From Candidatus Methylobacter titanis (GTDB lineage: Bacteria > Pseudomonadota > Gammaproteobacteria > Methylococcales > Methylomonadaceae), in assembly GCA_029946125.1 (NCBI GenBank), contig JAQSDX010000010.1:1-64000 (forward strand): 64,000 nucleotides of DNA, in the 5' to 3' direction. Under the pieces are notes generated by a model, which was not told the origin of the DNA, did no database searches, and saw nothing but the letters and a program-made list of their open reading frames with translations. Shown one piece after another: positions 16,901 through 26,914 of this stretch. The translations under genes were made by a program, and so were the position numbers. Numbering within the stretch: the stretch's first letter is position 1; every line of letters begins with the position of its first letter.

Positions 16901-17676
16901 ATTTTGAAAGTTACCCCGAGGTAAAGCATGGTAAAGCCAGTAAGCACCCGAAGTATAAACTGGGCACGCGATCTCGGCTGGGCTTCTAGCCAGGCTTGAA
17001 TAGCCCGAAACGACTCTGGTGTTGATAGTGGCAGATAGTGTCGCCCCGGACCCTGTAACAACAGGTAAAGGCAAGCACCGAGAATCGCACCGCCATAGGC
17101 AAGAAATCCAGGCCCGAATAACAACCCTCCGATAAGACCGAGCCCCATAATGATGACAGCGCAAGCACGCACATAGATGCCAAATAGAATGGCTAAGCCT
17201 GTGAGGAGTTCAACCAATTGCAACCAACCCCATCCAAAACCTAGGTACTTGAGTTCAAGATCTGGTGCGAACAGCGTCGGCGAAGTAAAGGGTTCAACGC
17301 CGGCACGAGGTTCGATGCCAAGTGCCGATGAAATCAGCATCCACGCTAAACATACTCGGAGGATGCGAGGGACATGCTCGCCATAAGAGGTCAGCCTTGC
17401 CTGAAGGTCTGGAAACAACTCCCGAGCACCCGTGAAGCCCAGTCTTATCCAGCCAGCGATAAAAATCAGAAATAATGAAACGATAGCAAAGTTAGTGAAG
17501 GATAGCTCAGTGTAGAGTGAAGGCTTAGGAAGATTATTCAAGTAGTCGATCTGTTGCGGCGTTAAAACCCAACTTTCGTGGGCATTGCAATCTTCCACAT
17601 TCACCAGTGCAAGTAAGAACAATGTCAACTGGCTCTGCAGCTGAGGTGACACAGGAGATTTAGTTACAGACTTCAT
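13900..17676 (-). CDS. DoxX-like / NDH-2-like / cNMP-binding / BLUF / cyclase-like fusion protein
   Basis: 1258 residues in one intact frame. Residues ~56-345: about eight membrane spans resembling DoxX-type proteins. ~357-700: two-dinucleotide-fold flavoprotein like type II NADH dehydrogenase (ILVVGGGFAALHAA for FAD, NVAVVGSGELACSVAAE for NADH), but the usual C-terminal GD of the FAD site reads AGPN at ~654-657. ~755-865: cyclic-nucleotide-binding domain (GDYFGEI and RRAET). 878-970: BLUF domain with Y883, N906/N907, Q925, W967 and M969. ~975-1022: linker like that of bPAC (QSHHIIGRY, EGINPLTV). ~1027-1197: class III cyclase fold, closest to Beggiatoa bPAC, with S1033 replacing the first metal Asp, D1077 kept, D1073 in the adenine-Lys place, and Q1145 and D1148 replacing Asp/Asn. 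The basic Ser/Thr-rich tail overlaps the cytochrome c gene. Confidence 0.85.
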   Translation of the reverse strand: MKSVTKSPVSPQLQSQLTLFLLALVNVEDCNAHESWVLTPQQIDYLNNLPKPSLYTELSFTNFAIVSLFLIFIAGWIRLGFTGARELFPDLQARLTSYGEHVPRILRVCLAWMLISSALGIEPRAGVEPFTSPTLFAPDLELKYLGFGWGWLQLVELLTGLAILFGIYVRACAVIIMGLGLIGGLLFGPGFLAYGGAILGACLYLLLQGPGRHYLPLSTPESFRAIQAWLEAQPRSRAQFILRVLTGFTMLYLGVTFKILQPNLAVSIINTYQVPILSAAPEVFSLVMALVEVSVGLLMIAGVLLRPLSLFLLTAFILFASLLPETLTEHILFYGVMLSCFINSAGYWHRPEPRDNAAEILVVGGGFAALHAAMEIARLIGSYTNVKVTLLHDSSNFVLNPLLPEVIGGSVQPSNVVNPIRRIIPKVNVVVARLDAIDVDNLQIQARRPNGERITLPYTELVLAPTVKPNTTSIPGMLSYAMPIDSVGDALHIRKCLLELVEQAEFTEDPVERARLLNVAVVGSGELACSVAAEVCQMLRAMEHNYPVLQNVGWKVHLYEEANYKHSDFEIQHLFLRDTCLEKAGVTLHKGVAVSSIAEDGILLKAREDRPVGMTINACFTMPVLVLQGTCGLNLPLTTSVNLALAGHPHLWIAGPNTTSVDQSYLTAADWEKVGETAGYNAWAVTQGYSPRPYRPRYRQLTSYAIGFHSFCDVKFFTFSGRIAWFLSRLSQLLAMPGLEKNLRIMIDWAMVIPFRSDIAVLAHAPQARLQKVRFAKGDEIYRQGDEAEMAYVVESGRLEIIKDGLKVGEVGTGDYFGEIVQNYLNRRAETVRCITPTELTVLAQSDFKVLTKGSGLMNKALQHLVKDRLTSEQSEGIKRLMYVSTMHAHFTDEEIAELGRLSSLNNDRLGLTGVLISVHEYFFQILEGPEAVLDQLLEKIRIDPRHRDMTILSVEYGLPDRLFTDWGMRTVCLNEESGVLLQSIRMMLRTIAQSHHIIGRYTQPSVLKLLTEGINPLTVPVKRSERLVLNASISGLSKISNQFSTENVSELIQEFFEIVSSCVIDHGGQVADYIGDSIVAYFNPEQADAAIASALDALQGLAQIRGRDHPLYTNAIGCFGLASGTVMEGNFGSSLKMSYSLIGQAVDEAMRLEASCRNQAQALIIAESVRNSAKGAWIFKPLTTETNAESPVYTLDHDLVKQAIESFNSIETTPTDATPPTHNPSGESNETSHNNRTARKPRTRSGSGASRRSTRSK

Positions 17677-18268
17677 GATTCCAACCCACCCTTACTGTTT
17701 TTATTAAAATTCCAACTTCTTAGTCGAAAGGTTAATCTCGCTATTTAATAGCGCTTGGCACTTCGAATACGTTTTTGCAATTTAAACATTGCGGTTTATT
17801 TTTTTACAATTAACAGATTCTCTCTTTTAAGTAAACAGTTTTCCTGTTTTTGGTGTTGGCTATGGGTGACTCTAAATGGGGAACACATGCGTATAGGAAA
17901 AACTTAGTGATTTTGCCCCCTACGTTGCCCAGCAAGACGATCAAAAAAAAGCGGGTTCTTCAGGAATTGCAGTCGTAACCTCTACACATAGTGGCATTAT
18001 GCAATTTATGTGTACTACTGGTTGTGATCAACCACGGGAAATCTGGAAGAGCCAAAAAGCGAAGAGTCTGCTGATTTTTTGAATAGAGTGATTGGCAGCA
18101 ATGATCCAGTTTGCAGTCGATGGTCTATTACTACTGTTTGGCCGCAACTGGCCGATTAGGTGAGGTCGCCAATGGCTGCTTTGTAGACCTCAAGTTCGCA
18201 GAATATGGATTTGGCTGACAGGCCGGTTTACTATAAAAATAGGCGGCTTTTTGACTGGAATACCCAGT
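17677..18268. other. Upstream region of the cargo operon with degraded coding fragments
   Basis: AT-rich DNA at 17690-17830 probably holds the promoter of the minus-strand operon. Further right, two short open frames in different phases (plus strand, 17909-18082 and 18061-18159) overlap as if one gene had been broken by a frameshift, but I recognise no family. The right TIR begins at 18269. Confidence 0.4.
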
Positions 18269-18314
18269 TTGCTAAAGATTGCCGGAATTTTCGGCGGTTT
18301 GGGCTTACACCCCC
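18269..18314 (-). repeat. Right terminal inverted repeat of the Tn3-family transposon
   Basis: 46 bases whose complement starts GGGGGTGTAAGCCCAAACCG; the five terminal C residues are at 18310-18314. Identical to the left repeat over 31 bases and similar to its end. It lies 9.2 kb from the left end, in the expected inverted orientation. Confidence 0.93.
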
Positions 18315-18557
18315 AATACGGTTCTCTTGTTTGTGCATAATTCACATTATTTTGAATCAAAACCCCTGCATACTCATGCCAATTCATTGAAATTAAATGA
18401 TATTATTTTTTGCTAACTGGCAGTATAATTTTCAACCGATTGATTTTAAATGCTTAATTTTCCGGTGTGCGGAATGTCAGATAAATAATTTTAGACTATT
18501 GTTTTCTATGATCGTGCGACCAATTCGTCAACAGTATCTGAACGTTTACCTGTATTG

Positions 18558-18963
18558 CAGATGCCGAAGCGGCCTTGGCACTCTTGCAAAAGAAATTGAA
18601 GTTCATCACCTTACACAATTCAGGTATCGTCGAAATTGAACATTTCAACAGCAAGGGTCGACCTCGTAAAGGCCGGACTCCCGAATGCCCTCAGCTATCG
18701 TATTGAAGTGGGCGTAGCCTCCATGTTCGACATGCGGTATTGCAAAATTCAACAGAAAAGCTGCATTATTATCTATCGCCAGTAACCAACTGGATGAAGC
18801 CCAGTTCAGCCACGAAGACATGCTGGACCACTATACGCCAGGACAACAAAAGGTTGAATGCGGCTTCCGCTTTTTGAAAGACTCCTGGTTTATTGGCACA
18901 TACTCTGTTTCTCAAGTCGCCAAAGCATATCATGGCGCTGATGATCATTACCCTTGTGCCTAT

Positions 18964-18964
<1 letters not shown>
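18558..18964 (+). pseudogene. Degraded IS1634-type transposase, C-terminal fragment
   Basis: Pieces of one transposase are readable in several frames. ADAEAALALLQKKLKF and NSKGRPRKGRTPECP lie in the first frame. QKSCIIIYRQ is in a second. NQLDEAQFSHEDMLDHY, QQKVECGFRFLKDSW follow in another, then a remnant of the C-terminal ALM-type helix in a third. The KVExGFRFLKD block is a signature of IS1634-family DDE transposases. The 5' part is missing and there are at least two frameshifts plus in-frame stops, so it is inactive. It abuts the 3' end of pgm and lies 244 bases from the transposon right end. Confidence 0.82.
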
Positions 18965-20607
<1,643 letters not shown>

Positions 20608-20671
20608 TTAATTCGACAATTAACCTGGTGGACTAAAGTACACCAAAATTCTTCTCTAGTGTAGAACATTT

Positions 20672-21214
20672 ATGTTACGAATCTATTTATTGTTGTGTTG
20701 TAGTGCTTTTTCTTTTACTGTCATCGCAGGCGATGATGTCTGGCTTTTAGTAGATACGAAAGCGCTCACTATTGAGGTAAAAAAAGGCCAACAAACGCTT
20801 GAGGTCTTAAATGATATTGCCATTGGTCAAGGAGGTGCCGGGTTTAAAAACCATCGGGGAGATAACGTCACGCCTTTTGGAAGTTACCGAATAGGCTGGG
20901 TTGGCGAACAAAGTTCCTTTCGAAAGTTTTTTGGTTTAACTTATCCGTCTACGGAGGATGCTCAAAAAGCGCTGGAACAGGGCGTTATTGATCGGGTAGC
21001 TTACAATAGTATTATGATTGCTCACAGGTATCATCAAGTGCCCCCGCAAAACACAGCGTTAGGTGGACGAATCGGTATTCATGGCTTGGGTCGAGCAGAT
21101 GAGAAAATTCATAAATCTATGAATTGGACTCATGGGTGCATTGCGTTAACTAACGGACAGATTGATCATTTAAGTCAATGGTTAGGCAAGGGAACGGTAG
21201 TGAAAATAAAATAA
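20672..21214 (+). CDS. L,D-transpeptidase (YkuD domain), exported
   Basis: 180 residues with a 19-residue signal peptide (LRIYLLLCCSAFSFTVIAG). The YkuD catalytic motif is GIHGLGRA followed by NWTHGCIALTN, giving the conserved His and nucleophilic Cys near residue 156. The family cross-links meso-DAP residues of peptidoglycan (3-3 links) or attaches proteins to it in the periplasm. The next gene on the same strand is an Lpp/OprI-like lipoprotein, a usual substrate of the attaching type (ErfK/YbiS), so an Lpp-anchoring role is plausible but not proven. No RBS is evident; the start was taken at the first ATG giving a signal peptide. Confidence 0.85.
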   Translation: MLRIYLLLCCSAFSFTVIAGDDVWLLVDTKALTIEVKKGQQTLEVLNDIAIGQGGAGFKNHRGDNVTPFGSYRIGWVGEQSSFRKFFGLTYPSTEDAQKALEQGVIDRVAYNSIMIAHRYHQVPPQNTALGGRIGIHGLGRADEKIHKSMNWTHGCIALTNGQIDHLSQWLGKGTVVKIK

Positions 21215-21414
21215 AATAAAAAATTGCCATTATTAAGTTGGTCTTAAAAGTGTGTTTGAAATAAAAAACAATGACTTGTATTTGTTTGTGTTGTAGGGGG
21301 AATTATTATTTCAGCTTTCCAAAAATAAAACTGGAAAATAGTTTGAAAACAGTTCAAAATTCAAACTTGGTGAGTTTTTTTTTTGTGTAATAACTTTTAG
21401 AAGGGAAAATAAAT

Positions 21415-21693
21415 ATGAAAAAAGTAATAAAATTATCAATGATTGCTCTGGTTGCTAGTTTGGCTGTTGGTTGTGCAAGCACTTCCGATATCGAAAACTT
21501 GCAATCACAAGTTGATGGCTTGAAAACTTCTGTTGCACAAGCATCTGCTGATGCAGCTAGCGCAAAAAGCGCTGCTGACTCTGCTTCTTCACAAGCTGCT
21601 GCTGCTGAAGCTGCTGCTAACCGTGCAGCTCAGTATGCTCAAGACACAAACAGCAAACTGGACAGCATGTTCAAAAAATCAATGATGAAATAA
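21415..21693 (+). CDS. Lpp/OprI-like coiled-coil outer-membrane lipoprotein
   Basis: 92 residues. The lipoprotein signal ends in the lipobox AVGC (Cys20). The mature chain is a heptad-patterned Ala/Ser-rich coiled coil (DGLKTSVAQASADAASAKSA) with C-terminal KLDSMFKKSMMK. The pattern is that of Lpp/OprI murein lipoproteins, which trimerise, sit in the outer membrane by the lipid and may link to peptidoglycan through a C-terminal Lys. A strong terminator follows, and the gene stands alone behind an AT-rich promoter region, consistent with high expression. Confidence 0.88.
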   Translation: MKKVIKLSMIALVASLAVGCASTSDIENLQSQVDGLKTSVAQASADAASAKSAADSASSQAAAAEAAANRAAQYAQDTNSKLDSMFKKSMMK

Positions 21694-21716
21694 ATCATCG
21701 CTGATTTAAAAATAAA

Positions 21717-21751
21717 AAGCCCGGTGGAATTTTCCACCGGGCTTTTTTTTT
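21717..21751 (+). terminator. Strong rho-independent terminator after the Lpp-like gene
   Basis: Perfect stem of AAGCCCGGTGGAA and its complement (21717-21743), a very short loop and nine T residues. It separates the lipoprotein gene from ribF. Confidence 0.95.
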
Positions 21752-21837
21752 GAGTATATGCTTCAGTTATCATGTTTTGAATTCAAGCCATGCTTCCGCG
21801 TGGTAGAATACAGGCTTTTTTAAATTTGCTACATTTC

Positions 21838-22875
21838 ATGCGTCTTATTAGAGGATTGCCTCATTTAAAACCGTTAAAATCGGGCTGTGTACTGACGATT
21901 GGAAATTTTGACGGCTTACATTTAGGGCATAGAGCGGTAATAGCCAAGCTGGCTGAACGAGGCGCGGCATTATCTTTGCCTGTGGTTGTTATGACTTTTG
22001 AGCCGCAGCCGCTGGAATATTTTCTGGGAGAAAATGCGCCGTCACGGTTGATGTGCTTGCGGGAAAAAGTGCTCGCATTTTCTAAATTACCCGTTGATGA
22101 TTTATTGATATTGCGATTTAATCAAAATTTTGCCGACTGTGATGCGGAGCGCTTTATTGAGGACATTTTAGTGAAAAAACTGAATGTAAAGCATCTGGTG
22201 GTTGGGGATGATTTTCATTTTGGTAAGACCCGGCGCGGCAATTTCGCCATGCTCAAGGAGAAGGGCAAGCTATTCGATTTTGAGGTTGAAGATACCGGAT
22301 CTTTTCAAGTAACCGGGCTTCGAGTAAGCAGTACGCTAATCAGGGATGCGTTGGGCGATGGCGATTTAGCCCTGGCTGAAAAAATGCTGGGTTGCTGTTA
22401 TTCTGTTTGCGGGCGTGTGGCACATGGCGACAAGCGCGGCAGAACTATCGGTTATCCTACTGCTAATATACAGATGTTTAGAAAAAATACGCCTGTTAAT
22501 GGGGTGTTTGCCGTTACCATGACCGGTATTGATGGTAGCGAATTTGAAGGTGTTGCGAATGTAGGCACCCGGCCGACATTTGACGGTGGTTCAAAGGTTA
22601 TACTGGAAGCGCATTTATTCGATTTTAATAGGGAAATTTACGGCCGCTATGTGGAAGTGCATTTCAAACAAAAAATTAGGGATGAAATGCGTTTTCAGTC
22701 GCTGGATGAGCTTAAAGTCCAGATTATAAAAGATGTGGCTAAGGCCAAAGCCGCGCTTTGCTCCTTGCGCAATTGCAGCATACACACCCTCCCTGTGGGT
22801 GATCGCCGCGCCGGTTCCTTACCGGCTAGCGGCATACACACCATCCCTGGTGATAAAGATTTTTGCCGAGATTAA
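21838..22875 (+). CDS. ribF: Bifunctional riboflavin kinase / FMN adenylyltransferase
   Basis: 345 residues from the ATG at 21838 ([12 protein letters not shown], the usual RibF N terminus); the frame extends upstream without a family match. The N-terminal FAD-synthetase domain contains the nucleotidyl-transferase [10 protein letters not shown] motif and the ISSTLIR-like [10 protein letters not shown]. The C-terminal riboflavin-kinase domain contains GYPTANI and [11 protein letters not shown]. The protein converts riboflavin to FMN and FAD. The last ~35 residues (from about [12 protein letters not shown]) are encoded by a short palindromic repeat and are not part of the normal family end. The ileS start follows after five bases, as in the conserved ribF-ileS-lspA cluster. 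Confidence 0.94.
   Translation: MRLIRGLPHLKPLKSGCVLTIGNFDGLHLGHRAVIAKLAERGAALSLPVVVMTFEPQPLEYFLGENAPSRLMCLREKVLAFSKLPVDDLLILRFNQNFADCDAERFIEDILVKKLNVKHLVVGDDFHFGKTRRGNFAMLKEKGKLFDFEVEDTGSFQVTGLRVSSTLIRDALGDGDLALAEKMLGCCYSVCGRVAHGDKRGRTIGYPTANIQMFRKNTPVNGVFAVTMTGIDGSEFEGVANVGTRPTFDGGSKVILEAHLFDFNREIYGRYVEVHFKQKIRDEMRFQSLDELKVQIIKDVAKAKAALCSLRNCSIHTLPVGDRRAGSLPASGIHTIPGDKDFCRD
22775..22858. repeat. Palindromic repeat translated at the ribF 3' end
   Basis: Contains two copies of GCATACACACC-TCCCTG (22778 and 22832 regions) around a GCCGGTTCCTTACCGGC hairpin. This has the same two-module layout (CGGTTCC-TACCG stem, then CCATCC-TGG stem) as repeats in ftsI, ftsQ and hoxU. Confidence 0.75.
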
Positions 22876-22880
22876 CTGTT

Positions 22881-25712
22881 ATGACGATGGATTATAAAAA
22901 AACACTGAATTTACCTAATACTGCGTTTCCGATGAAAGGCAATCTGGCTCAGCGCGAGCCGGAACGCCTCAAAAAATGGAATGAAGCTGACTTATACCAC
23001 AAAATCAGGCAAGAATTTGCCGGTAGACCTAAGTTTGTTCTGCATGACGGACCTCCTTATGCTAATGGCGAAATTCATATCGGCCATGCGGTTAACAAGG
23101 TGTTAAAGGACATCATCGTTAAATCAAAATCGTTAAGCGGTTTCGATGCACCTTATGTGCCGGGTTGGGATTGTCACGGTTTGCCGATTGAATTGCAGGT
23201 AGAGAAAAAAATCGGCAAAGCGGGGGTTAAAGTTTCTGCTGCCGTGTTCCGCAAAGCCTGCCGCGAATATGCGGGAAAACAGGTTAACATACAAAAAGAG
23301 GCTTTTATCCGGCTGGGTATTTTAGGCGATTGGGAACATCCGTATTTAACCATGGATTTTACCTTTGAAGCCGACATCGTGCGCTCATTGGGCAAAATCA
23401 GCCAAAAAGGTCACATAGTAAAAGGCGCCAAGCCTGTGCACTGGTGTACCGATTGCGGCTCAGCACTGGCTGAAGCGGAAGTCGAGTACGAAGATAAACA
23501 TTCGCCTGCGGTCGATGTGCGTTTTCAGGTTGTCGATGAAAGCGGATTCTTGAGTCGGTGTCATCATGTGCCTGAACATGAAGGATCTGGGCCATTATCG
23601 GTAGTCATCTGGACAACCACGCCGTGGACGCTGCCGGCAAATCAGGGCGTTGCGTTAAACCCCGAGCTGGAATACGCGGTGGTGCAATGCGAAAAAGACG
23701 GCAACAAAGAGCGCTTGGTCGTCGCCGAAGCACTGCTTAAAGATGCGATGTTGCGGTACGACATCGAGGACTACCATGTCATTGCCTACTGCAAAGGCTC
23801 TGAACTGGAGCATCAATTACTGCAACATCCTTTTTATGACCGGCAAGTGCCGATCATTCTGGGCGATCATGTCACCACCGAAGCCGGTACCGGCGCGGTG
23901 CATACCGCGCCCGGACACGGCCAGGACGATTATATCGTCGGCTTGAAATACGGTTTGCCGGTTGATAATCCGGTCGGCAATGACGGCGTTTTTCTGTCGA
24001 ACACCGAAATCTTTGCCGGCGAGCATGTATTCAACGCTAATGCTCATGTTTTGGAAGTGTTGGAGCAACAAGGCAAGTTGGTGCATCACGTCGCGATACT
24101 GCACAGCTATCCGCATTGCTGGCGGCATAAAACTCCGATTATTTTTCGGGCTACGCCGCAGTGGTTTATCTCGATGAATAAAAACAAGCTGCGCGAGCAG
24201 GCGCTTGATGAAGTCAAGCGCGTCGCCTGGATTCCCGAATGGGGTCAGGCGCGCATCGAAAGCATGATGGAAGGCCGGCCTGACTGGTGTATTTCCCGTC
24301 AGCGCACCTGGGGTGTGCCGATCACGTTTTTTGTCCATAAAGAAACCGGCGAATTGCATCCGCGCACGGCCGAATTGGTTGAGCAGGTGGCCCAGCGCAT
24401 CGAACAACAAGGCATAGAAGCCTGGTTTGAGCTGGAAGCGGCTGAATTGTTGGGCGATGAAGCCGAGCATTACGAAAAAATGTCCGACACCTTGGATGTC
24501 TGGTTTGATTCCGGCGTTACTCACGCCTGCGTGTTGAACAAGCGCGAGCAGCTGACCTTTCCGGCCGATTTGTATCTGGAAGGCTCAGATCAGCATCGCG
24601 GTTGGTTTCAGTCATCATTACTGACTTCGGTTGCGATGAACGAGGTTGCGCCCTACAAGGCCGTGTTGACGCATGGATTTACCGTCGATGCTGAAGGTAA
24701 AAAGATGTCAAAATCGAAGGGCAATGTGGTCGCGCCGCAATCGGTGATGAAGAATTTGGGTGCCGATGTGTTGCGTTTATGGGTTGCAGCGACCGATTAT
24801 CGCGGTGAGATGACCGTATCGGATGAAATTCTTAATCGCACCTCAGATGGCTACAGGCGCCTCCGGAATACCGCGCGCTTTTTGCTGTCCAATCTGGATG
24901 ATTTCGACCCGGCGCAACATTTGGTCGAAGATAAAGATTTGCTGGCATTGGATCGCTGGGTGGTGGATAGGGCATACACGTTGCAGGAAGAAGTCAAGAC
25001 GGCCTACGATACCTATCAATTTCAGCATATTTATCAGAAAGTGCATCATTTTTGCGTAATTGATCTGGGCGGGTTTTATCTGGATATCATTAAGGATAGG
25101 CAATACACCGCAAAAGCCGACGGTTTGGCGCGGCGTTCGGCGCAAACGGCTATGTATCATGTGCTTGAAGCCCTGACGCGCTGGCTGGCGCCGATCATCA
25201 GCTATACCGCTGATGAACTCTGGCAATATTTGCCGGGTGAGCGTAGCGAGTCGGTGTTTTTGGAAACCTGGTATCAGGGCTTGGTCAAGCTGGATGATGA
25301 TGCCGTTTTGAATCGCGAATGCTGGCAAAAAATTATGGCCGTTCGAGCCGCTGTCGGCAAGGAGCTGGAAAAGAGTCGAGCCAAAGGCGATATAGGTTCA
25401 TCACTGAATGCGGAACTCGAACTGTATTGTAATGTTGAGTATTTTGAGGTTTTAAATCAATTAGCGAGTGAACTGCATTTTATCTTTATTGTGTCCAATG
25501 TCTCGCTTATGGCAGAGCACGATGCCCCGGCAGAAGCCATTCAGACAGAAATTGACGGTATTCAATTAAACGTTGTCGTTTCCGAACATGAAAAATGTGC
25601 GCGTTGCTGGCATCAGCAAGCTGACGTGGGCATAGCAGCAGAACACCCCGAGCTGTGCGGTCGTTGCGTGGAAAACGTAGCGGGTGATGGCGAAATCCGA
25701 CACTATGCGTGA
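22881..25712 (+). CDS. ileS: Isoleucine-tRNA ligase
   Basis: 943 residues from the ATG at 22881 ([18 protein letters not shown]); an ATG at 22887 is equally close to the E. coli start. Class I signatures are present: HIGH in [12 protein letters not shown] and KMSKSKGN. The CP1 editing domain has [11 protein letters not shown]. The C-terminal zinc finger is CARCWHQ followed by CGRCV. It charges tRNA-Ile and edits valine. It lies between ribF and lspA, with the lspA start overlapping its 3' end. The length is typical and no anomaly is seen. Confidence 0.97.
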   Translation: MTMDYKKTLNLPNTAFPMKGNLAQREPERLKKWNEADLYHKIRQEFAGRPKFVLHDGPPYANGEIHIGHAVNKVLKDIIVKSKSLSGFDAPYVPGWDCHGLPIELQVEKKIGKAGVKVSAAVFRKACREYAGKQVNIQKEAFIRLGILGDWEHPYLTMDFTFEADIVRSLGKISQKGHIVKGAKPVHWCTDCGSALAEAEVEYEDKHSPAVDVRFQVVDESGFLSRCHHVPEHEGSGPLSVVIWTTTPWTLPANQGVALNPELEYAVVQCEKDGNKERLVVAEALLKDAMLRYDIEDYHVIAYCKGSELEHQLLQHPFYDRQVPIILGDHVTTEAGTGAVHTAPGHGQDDYIVGLKYGLPVDNPVGNDGVFLSNTEIFAGEHVFNANAHVLEVLEQQGKLVHHVAILHSYPHCWRHKTPIIFRATPQWFISMNKNKLREQALDEVKRVAWIPEWGQARIESMMEGRPDWCISRQRTWGVPITFFVHKETGELHPRTAELVEQVAQRIEQQGIEAWFELEAAELLGDEAEHYEKMSDTLDVWFDSGVTHACVLNKREQLTFPADLYLEGSDQHRGWFQSSLLTSVAMNEVAPYKAVLTHGFTVDAEGKKMSKSKGNVVAPQSVMKNLGADVLRLWVAATDYRGEMTVSDEILNRTSDGYRRLRNTARFLLSNLDDFDPAQHLVEDKDLLALDRWVVDRAYTLQEEVKTAYDTYQFQHIYQKVHHFCVIDLGGFYLDIIKDRQYTAKADGLARRSAQTAMYHVLEALTRWLAPIISYTADELWQYLPGERSESVFLETWYQGLVKLDDDAVLNRECWQKIMAVRAAVGKELEKSRAKGDIGSSLNAELELYCNVEYFEVLNQLASELHFIFIVSNVSLMAEHDAPAEAIQTEIDGIQLNVVVSEHEKCARCWHQQADVGIAAEHPELCGRCVENVAGDGEIRHYA

Positions 25713-26193
25713 TGTCGTTATGGTGAAATGGTTATGGCTGTCATTGCTGGCGGTAATTCTGGATCAAGGCAGCAAGCTTGCCATAGCGAGTTCTATGCAG
25801 CTTTATGAGTCGATTCAGATTATGCCGTTTTTTAAGCTGACTTATGTACACAATACCGGTGCGGCTTTCAGTTTTTTAAGCGAAGCCGGGGGCTGGCAAC
25901 GCTGGTTTTTTGCCGGATTGGCTTTGGCGATCAGTGTGGTGATAGCGGTTTGGCTGACTCGATTAAAGAAACACGAGACTTTGCTGGCAGTGGCTTTAGC
26001 ACTGGTTTTGGGTGGTGCTGTCGGCAATTTGATTGATCGGCTGGCTTACGGTTATGTGATCGACTTTCTTGATGTTTATTACGGTACCTGGCATTGGCCT
26101 GCTTTTAATGTCGCAGATTCCGCCATTACCTTGGGAGTGATTTTAATGCTGGCGGAGTCATTCGGTTTAGGGTCTTCGAAAGAATCGGTTTAA
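25705..26193 (+). CDS. lspA: Lipoprotein signal peptidase (signal peptidase II)
   Basis: 162 residues from the ATG at 25705, which overlaps the ileS stop; an ATG at 25720 (MVKWLWLS) is also possible. There are four transmembrane spans. The catalytic Asp pair lies in [19 protein letters not shown] and [11 protein letters not shown], and [11 protein letters not shown] is the family-conserved third block. It cleaves the signal from prolipoproteins after lipid modification, so it processes the Lpp-like, LpoA and BON lipoproteins encoded nearby. It completes the ribF-ileS-lspA operon. Confidence 0.96.
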   Translation: MRDVVMVKWLWLSLLAVILDQGSKLAIASSMQLYESIQIMPFFKLTYVHNTGAAFSFLSEAGGWQRWFFAGLALAISVVIAVWLTRLKKHETLLAVALALVLGGAVGNLIDRLAYGYVIDFLDVYYGTWHWPAFNVADSAITLGVILMLAESFGLGSSKESV

Positions 26194-26277
26194 TAAACTC
26201 AAAGAATTGGCCTCACGGAGAACACGAAGGATGCGAACAAATAAACTTCATGTTCTTCGTGGTAAATAACAGCCAAG

Positions 26278-26820
26278 CTATCTCAACAGACGAGAAAGTT
26301 TTTGCCAGTCAAACGATGCGCCCGGATCGGTTTTTCGTCCAGGCGCAATATCACTATGCCCGATAATGCGTTGTGCCGATAGCTTGGGATAAGCTTCAAG
26401 CAAGGTTTTGATCACTGCGGCGAGTTGCCGGTATTGCTGATCGGTATACTCGACCAATTCAGTGCCTTCAAGTTCTATACCGATAGAAAAATCATTACAT
26501 CGTTCCCGACCCTCAAATGCCGAATTGCCGGCATGCCAAGCGCGCTTATCAAATGGCACGTATTGAATACAATTCCCATCACGCTTAATCAGTAAATGTG
26601 CCGATACAGTCAATTGATAAACAACCTTGAAATAGGGGTGTTGATCAGGATCAAGCTGATTGCAAAACAGCTGGTCTATATAATGATTGCCAAATTCGCC
26701 GGGCGGAAGACTGATACAGTGGATAACCAGTAATGAAATGTCCTCCGGGTCGGAGCGCTTATCAAAGTTGGGTGTAGGGATTCGGCTAATGTCAGTTAAC
26801 CAGTGTTGATCTATTTTCAT
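26278..26820 (-). CDS. ampD: 1,6-anhydro-N-acetylmuramyl-L-alanine amidase AmpD
   Basis: 180 residues from the ATG at 26820 (MKIDQHWLTD), the usual AmpD length; an upstream extension has no family match. Zinc ligands are His in LLVIHCISLPPGEFG, then GHSDIAPGRKTDPG providing His and Asp. The substrate loop WHAG is also present. It is a cytoplasmic enzyme that removes the peptide from anhydro-muropeptides during cell-wall recycling, which also controls beta-lactamase induction in bacteria with ampC. It is convergent with lspA and divergent from the DUF1631 gene. Confidence 0.94.
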   Translation of the reverse strand: MKIDQHWLTDISRIPTPNFDKRSDPEDISLLVIHCISLPPGEFGNHYIDQLFCNQLDPDQHPYFKVVYQLTVSAHLLIKRDGNCIQYVPFDKRAWHAGNSAFEGRERCNDFSIGIELEGTELVEYTDQQYRQLAAVIKTLLEAYPKLSAQRIIGHSDIAPGRKTDPGASFDWQKLSRLLR

Positions 26821-26914
26821 GGGCTGGACAAAAAAGTAAAAAAACGGAAACAAAGCACAGTATTTAGGCTGAATATGCCTATTATTAGTCAAAATACTAG
26901 GGGAGTACTAGGCT

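Larger units (their letters stand above)
9109..18314. mobile_element. Tn3-family transposon, ~9.2 kb, with electron-transfer/photosensor cargo
   Basis: Bounded by matching inverted repeats at 9109-9155 and 18269-18314 that begin GGGGGTGTAAGCCCAAACCG, with the first 31 bases identical. The order inward is tnpA (minus), divergent serine recombinase (plus), a ~720-base spacer, then the minus-strand cargo of cytochrome c and a 1258-residue fusion protein, then ~590 bases to the right end. The GGGG start, the ~40-bp TIR with an internal GAAAA, and the TnpA plus resolvase pair are Tn3-family hallmarks. The flanking pentamers AGAAT (left) and AATAC (right) are not a 5-bp duplication, so the present ends may come from recombination or an old insertion. 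Confidence 0.88.

Noticed and set aside
16649-17183. Long alternative frames opposite the fusion gene or in its other phase
   Set aside because: Shadows of the intact 1258-codon frame, which has domain matches throughout.
23817-24524. 235-codon minus-strand frame inside ileS
   Set aside because: Antisense shadow of a clear IleRS; no RBS or family.
26223-26261. Terminator between lspA and ampD
   Set aside because: A 7-bp CACGAAG/CTTCGTG pair exists but lacks a T-run; it looks more like a generic repeat fragment.
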